Positions 1-5,632 of a stretch of 6,009 nt of DNA are shown one piece after another. Position 1 is the first letter of the stretch; the number at the start of each line of letters is the position of its first letter. The DNA is from a bacterium (GTDB taxonomy: Bacteria; Cyanobacteriota; Vampirovibrionia; Gastranaerophilales; Gastranaerophilaceae), in assembly GCA_017477685.1 (NCBI GenBank), contig JAFUUT010000229.1:1-6009 (forward strand), written 5' to 3'. The notes beneath the pieces are model-generated. The model was not told where the DNA came from. It made no database searches and saw only the letters and a program-made list of their open reading frames with translations. A program made the translations under genes and the position numbers.

Positions 1-2
1 AA

Positions 3-794
3 GAAATTTGGGAAGCTAGCAACACTAAAGCCGTAACAAGCTCAGACCGAAGACTTCATCATCATACAGGAGCAACTTTTAGAGATCTGTATCTTTGTGT
101 CAGAGGCAAAAAATATAATGCTAGTATTACTCTTGATGCCGACAATGAAAAATGGCGTAGTATCGAAACAAAACTTACTTCTACTGAAAAAAAACCAACA
201 AGTCTTTTCCGACAATTTTATGATTCGCGCAGGCAGAAAGAAGGAGATGAAATACCTCTAGCGGGTAAAGTATCACTATTTGATAAAGCTGCAAACTACA
301 TTCGTAAAAAACAATTGGATTTTGCTGTAAAAATGGGCTACCATAGTAAATACGGGCAATTAATAGGGGTAGATAAAAGAAATGGTATTGCCGTATTTGG
401 GGATAGAATAAGTGAGTCTGCACGTTATATCTCTCGCATAACATCATTTGATAAAGAAGGCAATAAATTCAAATATATTTGGACTGATGGATATTCAGAG
501 AATGAAGCAGGAACAAAAGAGATTGAATTATGGATTGATAACTTCAAAACAGGTATAAGTACTACTATCAAATCAATAACCAGTGCAACAATTGATAAAA
601 GTACTCGAAAATCTTTAGTTCAGGAAGATAAAAAGTTAGGAGATCATGTTTTTGGTCAAGCTCTCAGGTTTTTAAATATTGATATATGGCATAAAATAAT
701 AGCTAAAATAAGCTGGAATGATAAAATCTATAAGGCAACAGAGGTCCCGCTCGGGGAAAAAATTCCGAAGGGTTTCTTTGACAAATTTGATTAA
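3..794 (+). CDS. Hypothetical protein, 5' end outside window
   Basis: The frame is open from the left edge to a TAA at 792-794, giving 263 visible residues; the true start lies upstream. A TTG at 315 is internal to this continuous frame and should not be taken as the start, since the upstream 104 codons read as ordinary protein. The visible part is hydrophilic, rich in Lys, Asp, Ser and Ile, with no membrane segment and no cysteine cluster. It holds a short histidine run (HHH) near visible residue 20 and several aromatic-rich beta-like stretches, for example YGQLIGVDKRNGIAVFGDR and FKYIWTDGYSENEAG. I recognise no family. The alternating polar/hydrophobic pattern suggests a beta-rich fold, which is inference only. 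The gene converges with the leftward gene ending at 831, with 36 bp between the two stop codons. Confidence 0.75.
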   Translation, partial: EIWEASNTKAVTSSDRRLHHHTGATFRDLYLCVRGKKYNASITLDADNEKWRSIETKLTSTEKKPTSLFRQFYDSRRQKEGDEIPLAGKVSLFDKAANYIRKKQLDFAVKMGYHSKYGQLIGVDKRNGIAVFGDRISESARYISRITSFDKEGNKFKYIWTDGYSENEAGTKEIELWIDNFKTGISTTIKSITSATIDKSTRKSLVQEDKKLGDHVFGQALRFLNIDIWHKIIAKISWNDKIYKATEVPLGEKIPKGFFDKFD

Positions 795-810
795 TCACGA
801 GTATCTTCAC

Positions 811-844
811 AAAAAAAATAGTAAATAAATTTACAGTGTATTTA
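811..844 (-). terminator. Possible weak intrinsic terminator of the leftward operon
   Basis: Read leftward, a 6-bp A/T-only stem (TAAATA at 844-839 with TATTTA at 827-822, 11-nt loop) is followed after three bases by eight consecutive T (818-811). The arm nearest the gene overlaps the last codons of the DUF512 gene. The position and T-tract suit a terminator, but the stem has no G-C pairs and would be unstable, so this is weak. No better hairpin was seen between the two convergent genes. Confidence 0.25.
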
Positions 845-2096
845 TAAAATCAACAACTTCTTTTAAAGAATAGATATTTTCTTGAACAAGGAAGTTTTTG
901 CCTGATTTTTTCTTGACATACTCAAGATTTTTTCCGTCCAAAAAATCTTGAGTGTACGGTCTTAGCATTACAGACGGGATTACAACTATATCACAGTCCT
1001 CGTTTTTTACTGTTTTTACCAAATCTTCTGTTGTTATGAGTCCGGCGACAGTAATATCCTTTCCCCAATACTCAGATTTAACAGGGCACGATTTTACTTC
1101 TAAATTTTTTATTTTAGATAGTTTTTGGGTAATTTTTTCAAACATATTTTTAGCGGCATAAGAGCAGGCAAAAACTATTTTATAGGGTTTTGATATTGAT
1201 TTTGGGAGTTTTAGTTTTTTAAAATCATCATAAGTCAGCCTTAACGAGCCGACTCCGTCATCAAGCTGGCAAAAATTGCCATAATATTTCGCAAGTGGTA
1301 TAGGCTCATCTGCCAGCAGAAAGAACTCATCCGAACAGCAGACTCTTTTGTATTTTGATGCTATTTTAATCGTTTCTTGTGCGCATTTTTTATCAACTTG
1401 CCTTAATTTTTCTTGTCTGAATTGTGTTATACCAACAGGGACAATTGCAACGGAAAGAACGGTATTTTTAAGTTCCGCCAAGTCAGAAAGAGTTTTTTCA
1501 AGTTCTTTTCCGTCGTTAAATCCCGGACAAAGAACAATTTGTGCATGGAATGGGATTTTGTTTTTCCTGAACCATTTTAAATTTTCTAAAGCTCTGCCTG
1601 CGTTTGGATTCTTTAGCATTTTTACCCGCAATTCAGGGTTTGTTGTGTGAACAGAGATATAAAAAGGTCCAAGATGCATTCTTTTTATTCGTTCTTTATC
1701 TTTTTCCGTTAAGTTCGTTAAGGTAATATATGTACCTTGGAGAAATGAGAGCCTGTAATCATCATCTTTTACATACAAAGTATTTCTCAAACCTTTTGGC
1801 TGTTGGTCAACGAAACAAAATATACAATGGTTCAGGCATGGTTTAACCTTGTCAAACACTGCACTTTCAAAAACAATGCCCAAATCTTCATCAAAATCTT
1901 TTTCAATTTCTATTTCTTCTTCATCTCCATTTGGATGTTTAACAAGAATAGTAACAATTTCAGACTTCATGTAAAAGTTATAATCTATCATATCTTGCAT
2001 TATTTGCCCGTCAACGGATATGATTTCATCCCCTTTTGAAATTCCAAGCTCCTGCGCTATAGAACCGTTTAAAACACTATCAACCGTTGCGCTCAT
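831..2096 (-). CDS. PDZ / radical-SAM-like / DUF512 iron-sulphur protein
   Basis: A cytoplasmic protein of 421 residues from the chosen ATG, combining the three parts typical of the DUF512 family. Residues ~1-60 form a PDZ-like domain (GSIAQELGISKGD, then VDGQ). A radical-SAM cluster motif C-x3-C-x2-C follows at Cys87, Cys91 and Cys94 (CLNHCIFC) and would ligate a 4Fe-4S cluster binding S-adenosylmethionine. Family-like segments follow: SVHTTNPELR (~149), HAQIVLCPGFNDG (~184), CCSDEFF (~253) and FCQLDDGVGSLR (~275), leading into the C-terminal DUF512 domain (AGLITTEDL, PSVMLR). Cyanobacterial members are annotated as FeS oxidoreductases; substrate and reaction are unknown. The length is normal and the motifs intact. 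The same frame extends to a TTG at 2117 (428 residues). I prefer the ATG at 2096 because family members begin just before the V-x-x-G-S-I-A motif and neither start has a clear ribosome site. The gene overlaps padR by 17 bp (38 bp from TTG), suggesting translational coupling. Confidence 0.92.
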   Translation of the reverse strand: MSATVDSVLNGSIAQELGISKGDEIISVDGQIMQDMIDYNFYMKSEIVTILVKHPNGDEEEIEIEKDFDEDLGIVFESAVFDKVKPCLNHCIFCFVDQQPKGLRNTLYVKDDDYRLSFLQGTYITLTNLTEKDKERIKRMHLGPFYISVHTTNPELRVKMLKNPNAGRALENLKWFRKNKIPFHAQIVLCPGFNDGKELEKTLSDLAELKNTVLSVAIVPVGITQFRQEKLRQVDKKCAQETIKIASKYKRVCCSDEFFLLADEPIPLAKYYGNFCQLDDGVGSLRLTYDDFKKLKLPKSISKPYKIVFACSYAAKNMFEKITQKLSKIKNLEVKSCPVKSEYWGKDITVAGLITTEDLVKTVKNEDCDIVVIPSVMLRPYTQDFLDGKNLEYVKKKSGKNFLVQENIYSLKEVVDFINTL

Positions 2097-2604
2097 TATC
2101 TTTTTCAAAACCTTCAATCATAGTGATAAAATTGTTATATTCGCAAGAAGTATTGTCCAAAACAATTCTTTGGTAAAAATCAACAGGGGTATACTCATCT
2201 GACATTATTTTTTCTGTCTTTATTTTATGCAAATATGCGTTTGATTTTATTTCTTCAAGCATTGCTTTTAAATCTTCCCCTTTTAGGTATGAAGCGCAGC
2301 AAAGCTTGATTTTTGCATCTGATATAAATTGCTGAGGGTTAGGAGAAAACGGTTTTAGCATCAATTCTCTCAGCTCTTTGAAACCATTATTTGTTATGGA
2401 ATAGAACACGGATAGCTTTCCGCCGTCTGACATAATTTTTGATGAAGTTATACATTCTTTTTTCTCTAAACGAACAAGAGCAGGTTTTATTGCGCCAAAA
2501 CTGGGATTTGCAAATGAGCCAAAAATATCAAGTATTCTCTTTTGAACAGAATACATTGTCAAATCACGTTTGAGAAGTACATATAAAATCATTAAATCAA
2601 TCAT
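2080..2604 (-). CDS. PadR-family transcriptional regulator
   Basis: A 174-residue protein with PadR architecture. Residues 1-85 are the winged-helix DNA-binding domain: ILYVLLKRDLTMYSVQKRI as the first helices, NPSFGAIKPALVRLEKKECI as the recognition-helix region, and the wing ending in SVFYSITNNGFKELREL. Residues ~86-170 are the helical C-terminal dimerisation region. PadR proteins are usually repressors that bind a palindrome as dimers, often at their own promoter, and lose affinity on binding a small ligand. The ATG at 2604 puts methionine directly before the first helix, as usual in the family. No Shine-Dalgarno site precedes it; instead a -10-like TATTCT ends six bases before the ATG, so leaderless translation is possible. 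It starts 20 bp after the adhesin-like gene and its 3' end overlaps the DUF512 gene, so it probably co-regulates this block. Target and ligand are not visible from sequence. Confidence 0.9.
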   Translation of the reverse strand: MIDLMILYVLLKRDLTMYSVQKRILDIFGSFANPSFGAIKPALVRLEKKECITSSKIMSDGGKLSVFYSITNNGFKELRELMLKPFSPNPQQFISDAKIKLCCASYLKGEDLKAMLEEIKSNAYLHKIKTEKIMSDEYTPVDFYQRIVLDNTSCEYNNFITMIEGFEKDNERNG

Positions 2605-2629
2605 AAATTTAGAATATCATTAATTTATG
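2602..2629. promoter_or_regulatory. Inverted repeat spanning the padR -10 region; candidate PadR operator
   Basis: There is a perfect 8-bp inverted repeat: CATAAATT (2602-2609) and AATTTATG (2622-2629), separated by 12 bp. One arm includes the padR ATG, the other the stop codon of the upstream gene, and the spacer carries the -10-like TATTCT. The 28-bp span suits a dimeric winged-helix repressor, and binding here would block polymerase. Autoregulation is common for PadR genes, but the arms are A/T-rich and do not match the ATGT/ACAT half-sites described for some PadR members, so assignment to PadR is inference. Confidence 0.4.
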
Positions 2630-2639
2630 GTTTGCACAA
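2611..2639 (-). promoter_or_regulatory. Candidate promoter for padR-DUF512
   Basis: On the minus strand TTGTGC (2639-2634) and TATTCT (2616-2611) are separated by exactly 17 bp, resembling a sigma-70-type promoter with 3/6 and 4/6 matches. The -10 box ends six bases before the padR ATG, so the transcript would start at or beside the start codon. The site overlaps the end of the adhesin-like gene and would allow padR to be expressed apart from the upstream genes. Confidence 0.35.
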
Positions 2640-3020
2640 CTTCCTTGAAACGGCACTTACTGCAGTACCGGATACAATAGGCTGGAATTGGGCATACTTG
2701 TTGTAATCTCCGTTTAGAAAAATTCCGTCATCGTCGTATGAATCGATTGTGCCGAGTCTATATTTTCTTTTTAAACAATCGATTTCATATTGCCCAAGTG
2801 TGTACAGCACCTGCCGACCTTCAATAGGCTCATATTGCCCTTTGTTATACGATTTGAGTAAAAAGGAGTAGCCGTATCTGTCTGTTGTTCCTGTTATGCC
2901 GTCAGGGTCAATGTAGTTGTTTGGGGCTACGTGTTTCCAGTTAATCCCGTCTGATTCTTCGGCGGAGCATATTAACATTGGAGTAATCAATAGCAAAAAT
3001 ATCAAAAATAATTTTTTCAT
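2625..3020 (-). CDS. Secreted protein with surface-adhesin protein E-like domain
   Basis: A 131-residue exported protein. Residues 1-20 form a Sec signal peptide: two lysines, a hydrophobic core LFLIFLLLITPMLI, then C-S-A before E21, a fitting type I signal peptidase site. The Cys18 context (M-L-I-C) does not fit a lipobox, so a lipoprotein is unlikely. The mature ~111 residues show a pattern I associate with the surface-adhesin E family: an early Trp, NYIDPDGI (~35-42), then YEIDCLKRKYRLG (78-90), SYDDDGIFLNG (94-104), a Q-P-I-x-S-G-T segment and a final C near the end. Cys82 and Cys129 could form a disulphide. The role may be envelope or surface binding, but function in this lineage is unknown. 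The frame runs upstream to 3083, overlapping the methyltransferase gene, but the Shine-Dalgarno site and signal peptide fix the ATG at 3020. The gap to the upstream gene is 46 bp and to padR 20 bp. Confidence 0.82.
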   Translation of the reverse strand: MKKLFLIFLLLITPMLICSAEESDGINWKHVAPNNYIDPDGITGTTDRYGYSFLLKSYNKGQYEPIEGRQVLYTLGQYEIDCLKRKYRLGTIDSYDDDGIFLNGDYNKYAQFQPIVSGTAVSAVSRKLCKP

Positions 3021-3024
3021 TTCT

Positions 3025-3029
3025 ACCTC
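3025..3029 (-). promoter_or_regulatory. Ribosome binding site GAGGT that sets the adhesin-like gene start
   Basis: GAGGT lies four bases upstream of the ATG at 3020 on the minus strand. It is the only strong Shine-Dalgarno match in the leftward block and favours this start over the ATG at 3083. Confidence 0.75.
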
Positions 3030-3056
3030 AAAAACTATTATAATGATTTTTTTTGA
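3028..3056 (-). promoter_or_regulatory. Candidate promoter with consensus -10, flanked by a short inverted repeat
   Basis: A perfect TATAAT occurs on the minus strand at 3042-3037, 16 bp before the adhesin-like ATG; the -35 region is poor and A/T-rich. A 7-bp inverted repeat, TCAAAAA (3028-3034) and TTTTTGA (3050-3056), brackets the -10 box. The predicted transcript would begin near 3030, right at the ribosome site, giving a very short leader. The repeat arms are low-complexity, so the operator idea is weak; the -10 box itself is better supported. Confidence 0.35.
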
Positions 3057-3066
3057 AAAATAAAGT

Positions 3067-4818
3067 TTAATTGCAAAAATCATTTATGAGGTCTATTTCA
3101 TTTGGGGTGAGAGAAAAACATTCGAACACAAATTTATCAATACTGTAAAGAATTTTGCTATCTTGAGTTTCTAAATAATTATTTACAAGTTTTTCTAATT
3201 CGCACTTTTGTGCAGGGGTTAGGATAGGAAACGGCAGGGAAGACAAATTGTTTTTCAGAACTTTCAATTCGTTAAATTTTTTGAGATACAAATATCTAAA
3301 AAGTTTGGAATTAAGAAATGCCATAGCGGTTTTCGTACTATGGGTTTCCATACGAGGAATCAATATATTTGCGCTGTTTAAAAATAGTGATTTACTGTCG
3401 TCATACGCAAAAACGAGCTTTTTTGAGATGAATTTATAGACTAATTTTTCTTCGCAGCGGTATATTTCATCTTTTGCTGCTTGTTGAAAATTTTCTCTCT
3501 TATATTCGATAAAATTTTTGGCAGGCTGCAGGTAATATGCACAAATCTCTTTTCCCGTATAAATTGGTTCATTGTCAGATGTTTTTTTTAGGGATAAATA
3601 TTTTTTGTTGTTGCCTGTAACAATACCAAGCCCCCAAACACTATTTATCAGAGTTTCATAACCGGTGGAATAAATTTTGTCTAAAAGCCTTGCATCTTCG
3701 GAATTTATAAAAGAAAAATTATAATTATTATTGGATTTGTAATATTTCTGTTCAATATAAGAAGTTTTACCGTTTTCAACAAGTTCTATAAGCTCGATAT
3801 TTTCACCATTTAGTTCCAGCATCACAACATTTGAAAGAACTCCTGAAAAAATCTTGCCAAGATTTTCTATTTTTCTGATTGAAAAACCGTCAAGAATAAA
3901 TTTGCGAATATCCTGATGTACTTTGACATTCAAGATTGATTCAGGCAGTATAAAAGAACATTTGCCGTTATTTTTTAAATATTTTTTAGATTGCACAATA
4001 AAATATGCAAAAGATTCACCTGATTTTATTTTTGGGAAAAGTTTTTGGTCTTTATCTTCTACGTATGCGCCCCATGGAGGATTTGTAGAAATTACATCAA
4101 AGTATTTTTCCTCAAGGGGTATATTTTCGCCAAGAAAATTTATATTATAAATATTGGGGCAAAATTCAATATTTTTAAATTTTATAATCAGATTTATTTT
4201 AGCAATAAAACAGGCAATCTCATCCAAGTCGCAGCCGTATATATTTTGGGGATTTTTGATTATTTGGGCGCACTGCAGTATAAAACTTCCTGTCCCGCAG
4301 CAAGGGTCAAGGAAAGTATCATCAGGACGTAAGCATTTTAGAACTTTTTGAATTACTTTTTGAGGTGTGTAATAAGAGCCTTTAGTATTCTTATCCCCCT
4401 CACTTTGGGAATACTGATATACAATTCCCAAAAAATCCTCTTCATCCAAGGGCAAATATACATCAAGTAAATACTTATCAAAATCTTGTTTAAAGTCGCT
4501 TAAAATTTCTGCGAGATATTTATTTTTTGAAGAAAAATCTTTGTCCCTCAACTCTATTAAATTATTTTCTTTTAATAAATTCAATGCAAGATTATAAATA
4601 ACCTTACGTATCGGAATACCGTTTTCTTTTATATAATCTGCAATTACTATAAGACTTTGGATATTTTCTTTATTGGAAAAATATTCAAGCGGCAAAATAT
4701 TTTTTTTAGAAAGACGTTTATTGGCACGAGAAGATAATCGTTTCCCTTGTTCCTCTACGTCAACCCCCAAACGGCTCCAGTTTTTTAGTGTAGCTTCTGA
4801 TACCATATTTTCTTGCAT
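3067..4818 (-). CDS. N6-adenine DNA methyltransferase, TaqI-like C-terminal specificity region
   Basis: A cytoplasmic enzyme of 583 residues that would transfer methyl from S-adenosylmethionine to adenine in a specific DNA site. Residues 1-45 look like a small helix-turn-helix segment (VSEATLKNWSRLG, then a basic SSRANKRLSKK); 50-140 are helical. The catalytic domain has motif X (GSYYTPQKV, 147-155), motif I (FLDPCCGTGSF, 169-179), an acidic motif II (YGCDLDE, 194-200), catalytic motif IV NPPWG (246-250) and a motif V/VI region (YFIVQSKKYLK to FILPES, 272-294). Motif order and NPPW fit the gamma-class type II/IIG methylases. Residues ~390-535 resemble the TaqI-like target-recognition region (EEKLVYKFISKKLVFAYD, 456-473; SLPFPILTPAQ, 527-537). 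No PD-(D/E)xK nuclease is visible and no endonuclease gene adjoins, so it may be solitary or regulatory. The start is the ATG at 4818; an ATG at 4806 (residue 5) is possible. Neither has a good ribosome site, and a -10-like box lies just upstream. Confidence 0.9.
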   Translation of the reverse strand: MQENMVSEATLKNWSRLGVDVEEQGKRLSSRANKRLSKKNILPLEYFSNKENIQSLIVIADYIKENGIPIRKVIYNLALNLLKENNLIELRDKDFSSKNKYLAEILSDFKQDFDKYLLDVYLPLDEEDFLGIVYQYSQSEGDKNTKGSYYTPQKVIQKVLKCLRPDDTFLDPCCGTGSFILQCAQIIKNPQNIYGCDLDEIACFIAKINLIIKFKNIEFCPNIYNINFLGENIPLEEKYFDVISTNPPWGAYVEDKDQKLFPKIKSGESFAYFIVQSKKYLKNNGKCSFILPESILNVKVHQDIRKFILDGFSIRKIENLGKIFSGVLSNVVMLELNGENIELIELVENGKTSYIEQKYYKSNNNYNFSFINSEDARLLDKIYSTGYETLINSVWGLGIVTGNNKKYLSLKKTSDNEPIYTGKEICAYYLQPAKNFIEYKRENFQQAAKDEIYRCEEKLVYKFISKKLVFAYDDSKSLFLNSANILIPRMETHSTKTAMAFLNSKLFRYLYLKKFNELKVLKNNLSSLPFPILTPAQKCELEKLVNNYLETQDSKILYSIDKFVFECFSLTPNEIDLINDFCN

Positions 4819-4824
4819 AGTTTT

Positions 4825-4853
4825 ATTTTATCATATTTCCGAATTTATAAAAA
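4825..4853 (-). promoter_or_regulatory. Candidate methyltransferase promoter (possibly leaderless)
   Basis: On the minus strand TTTTTA (4853-4848) and TAAAAT (4830-4825) are spaced 17 bp apart, with the -10 box ending six bases before the ATG. The -35 match is poor (3/6). An overlapping TATGAT (4834-4829) is an alternative -10. The gene lacks a Shine-Dalgarno site, which fits a leaderless start as at padR. In such A/T-rich sequence chance matches are common. Confidence 0.3.
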
Positions 4854-4875
4854 ATATTATGGGGTATTTTTTATA
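4846..4875. repeat. Perfect 11-bp inverted repeat at the methyltransferase promoter
   Basis: TATAAAAAATA (4846-4856) and TATTTTTTATA (4865-4875) are exact reverse complements separated by the 8-bp spacer TTATGGGG. A nested palindrome GGTAT-T5-ATACC (4863-4877) shares the right arm. The repeat lies 28-57 bp upstream of the methyltransferase ATG and covers its candidate -35 hexamer, a repressor or activator position. It is not followed by a T-tract in either direction as a terminator would be, and no gene points into it. The binding protein is unknown. Confidence 0.6.
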
Positions 4876-4924
4876 CCTTTTGTGTTAATATTTGTAAAAT
4901 AATTCCAGTAAAAACCCTATTTTT

Positions 4925-4948
4925 AGCAACATATTTATTGGTGTTGTT
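4925..4948 (+). repeat. Small inverted repeat upstream of the 4978 gene
   Basis: AGCAACA (4925-4931) can pair with TGTTGTT (4942-4948) through seven pairs, one of them G-T, around a 10-nt loop. It sits 30-53 bp before the ATG at 4978, just upstream of a TATAGT hexamer (4956-4961) that could be a -10 box, so it would more likely act as a DNA operator than as an RNA hairpin. Support is modest. Confidence 0.25.
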
Positions 4949-4977
4949 TTAAATATATAGTGTAAAGGAAATATTTT

Positions 4978-5538
4978 ATGAATAGCCAATTAAATGTACA
5001 TTACACGCCAAATTTCCAAGCAAATTATGTTGTAAAAGGGTGTGCTAATGATGTGCGAAAACTAAATACCCTGTTAAAGAGGTCCCTTGGCAGAGGAGTT
5101 GCCTTCAGCCATGATTTGATACCTGAATATACACAAGACCAGCAATACGTAGAAAAGCTTTATTCTACAGCAGAGGACATGGTCGATTTGATTTGCTATT
5201 CGATGAAAGAAGCAACGGGAGTGTTAGATCCTGGCAAAATAGTGCGTAAGCGTCCGCATCGTCCACGTAAGCTGGATACTCATGAGCTTATGCACGAGGT
5301 GACAGAGGTAGTTGAAAAAGAAGATCCTACCCCAAAGGAGTATGTTAAAGCTGCAAAAGCTGGTGGAGATGCATTTGCTGATTTTATGCTTGATTTATAT
5401 CAAAATGCAAGGGTCAAGTTGGTAGAGATTTTAGGCAAAGATAAAGTAAAAGATGTGAGGTTTGTTGATGCTAAAGAGGGGCTTAAGGCTATAGAAGAAA
5501 AGAAATTTGATTTTATCAACGGTATAATACGAGATTAA
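4978..5538 (+). CDS. Hypothetical protein, 186 residues
   Basis: The start is secure: AAAGGA (4964-4969) precedes the ATG by eight bases. The product is soluble and mostly helical, with no signal peptide or membrane segment. The N-terminus is a short polar leader followed by NFQANYVVKG (residues 12-21), then a basic helix (NDVRKLNTLLKRSLGRG, 24-40). A strongly basic patch, VRKRPHRPRKL, occupies 89-99 and could contact nucleic acid or an acidic partner. The C-terminal half is acidic and helical (HELMHEVTEVVEKED, then EYVKAAKAGGDAFADFMLDLYQNARVKL). I recognise no named family. The F-x-x-x-Y opening is shared with the gene at 5633 and recalls many uncharacterised Gastranaerophilales proteins; that lineage link is from memory, not a search. 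It may form a transcription unit with the following genes, 94 bp downstream. Confidence 0.85.
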   Translation: MNSQLNVHYTPNFQANYVVKGCANDVRKLNTLLKRSLGRGVAFSHDLIPEYTQDQQYVEKLYSTAEDMVDLICYSMKEATGVLDPGKIVRKRPHRPRKLDTHELMHEVTEVVEKEDPTPKEYVKAAKAGGDAFADFMLDLYQNARVKLVEILGKDKVKDVRFVDAKEGLKAIEEKKFDFINGIIRD

Positions 5539-5587
5539 TAAATGTTAAAAATTGTGATAAATAAAATTCAAGCTGGCAAAAAAAATT

Positions 5588-5615
5588 TTTTACGGGTTTT
5601 ATATACCAATATAAA
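5588..5615 (+). promoter_or_regulatory. Weak candidate promoter before the 5633 gene
   Basis: TTTTAC (5588-5593) and TATAAA (5610-5615) are 16 bp apart, placing transcription start just upstream of the ribosome site. The 94-bp gap between the two small genes begins with A/T-rich sequence including an A8-T6 tract (5578-5591) and shows no terminator hairpin. The match could be chance. Confidence 0.2.
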
Positions 5616-5632
5616 AGCAGAAAGGATAAAGT

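Larger units (their letters stand above)
4819..4977. promoter_or_regulatory. Divergent intergenic region
   Basis: These 159 bp separate the leftward methyltransferase operon from the rightward small-protein genes and must carry promoters for both. They hold an 11-bp perfect inverted repeat near the methyltransferase, a second short inverted repeat nearer the small-protein gene, and several A/T-rich -10-like hexamers. No small open frame with a ribosome site and no RNA gene was seen. Confidence 0.6.

Noticed and set aside
181..447. Leftward open frame of 88 codons opposite the first gene
   Set aside because: It lies opposite a longer coherent coding frame, has no ribosome site and an implausible aromatic-rich composition.
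748..758. CCC-GCTC-GGG hairpin near the end of the first gene as a terminator
   Set aside because: It has only three G-C pairs, lies within coding sequence and is followed by A rather than T in the gene's direction.
315..794. A separate 159-residue gene starting at TTG 315
   Set aside because: The same frame is open without a stop to the left window edge and reads as normal protein; no ribosome site precedes 315.
952..2202. Several rightward open frames opposite the DUF512 and padR genes
   Set aside because: They are antisense to genes with firm family motifs and have phenylalanine/serine-rich low-complexity products typical of antisense frames.
2625..3020. Lipoprotein signal in the adhesin-like protein
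   Set aside because: The residue before Cys18 is Ile, which does not suit a lipobox; the C-S-A/E site fits ordinary signal peptidase.
3021..3083. An upstream start at 3083 for the adhesin-like gene
   Set aside because: It would add 21 residues before a clear signal peptide and overlap the methyltransferase; the GAGGT site at 3025-3029 favours 3020.
3067..4818. Type IIG restriction-modification fusion or BREX PglX
   Set aside because: No PD-(D/E)xK motif is seen, the protein is much shorter than PglX (usually over 1000 residues), and no other BREX gene is nearby.
3248..4888. Rightward open frames opposite the methyltransferase
   Set aside because: They are antisense to a fully motif-supported gene, overlap each other and lack ribosome sites.
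5571..5600. A8-T6 tract between the small genes as a terminator
   Set aside because: There is no G/C-containing stem; it is more like a bent A/T tract near a promoter.
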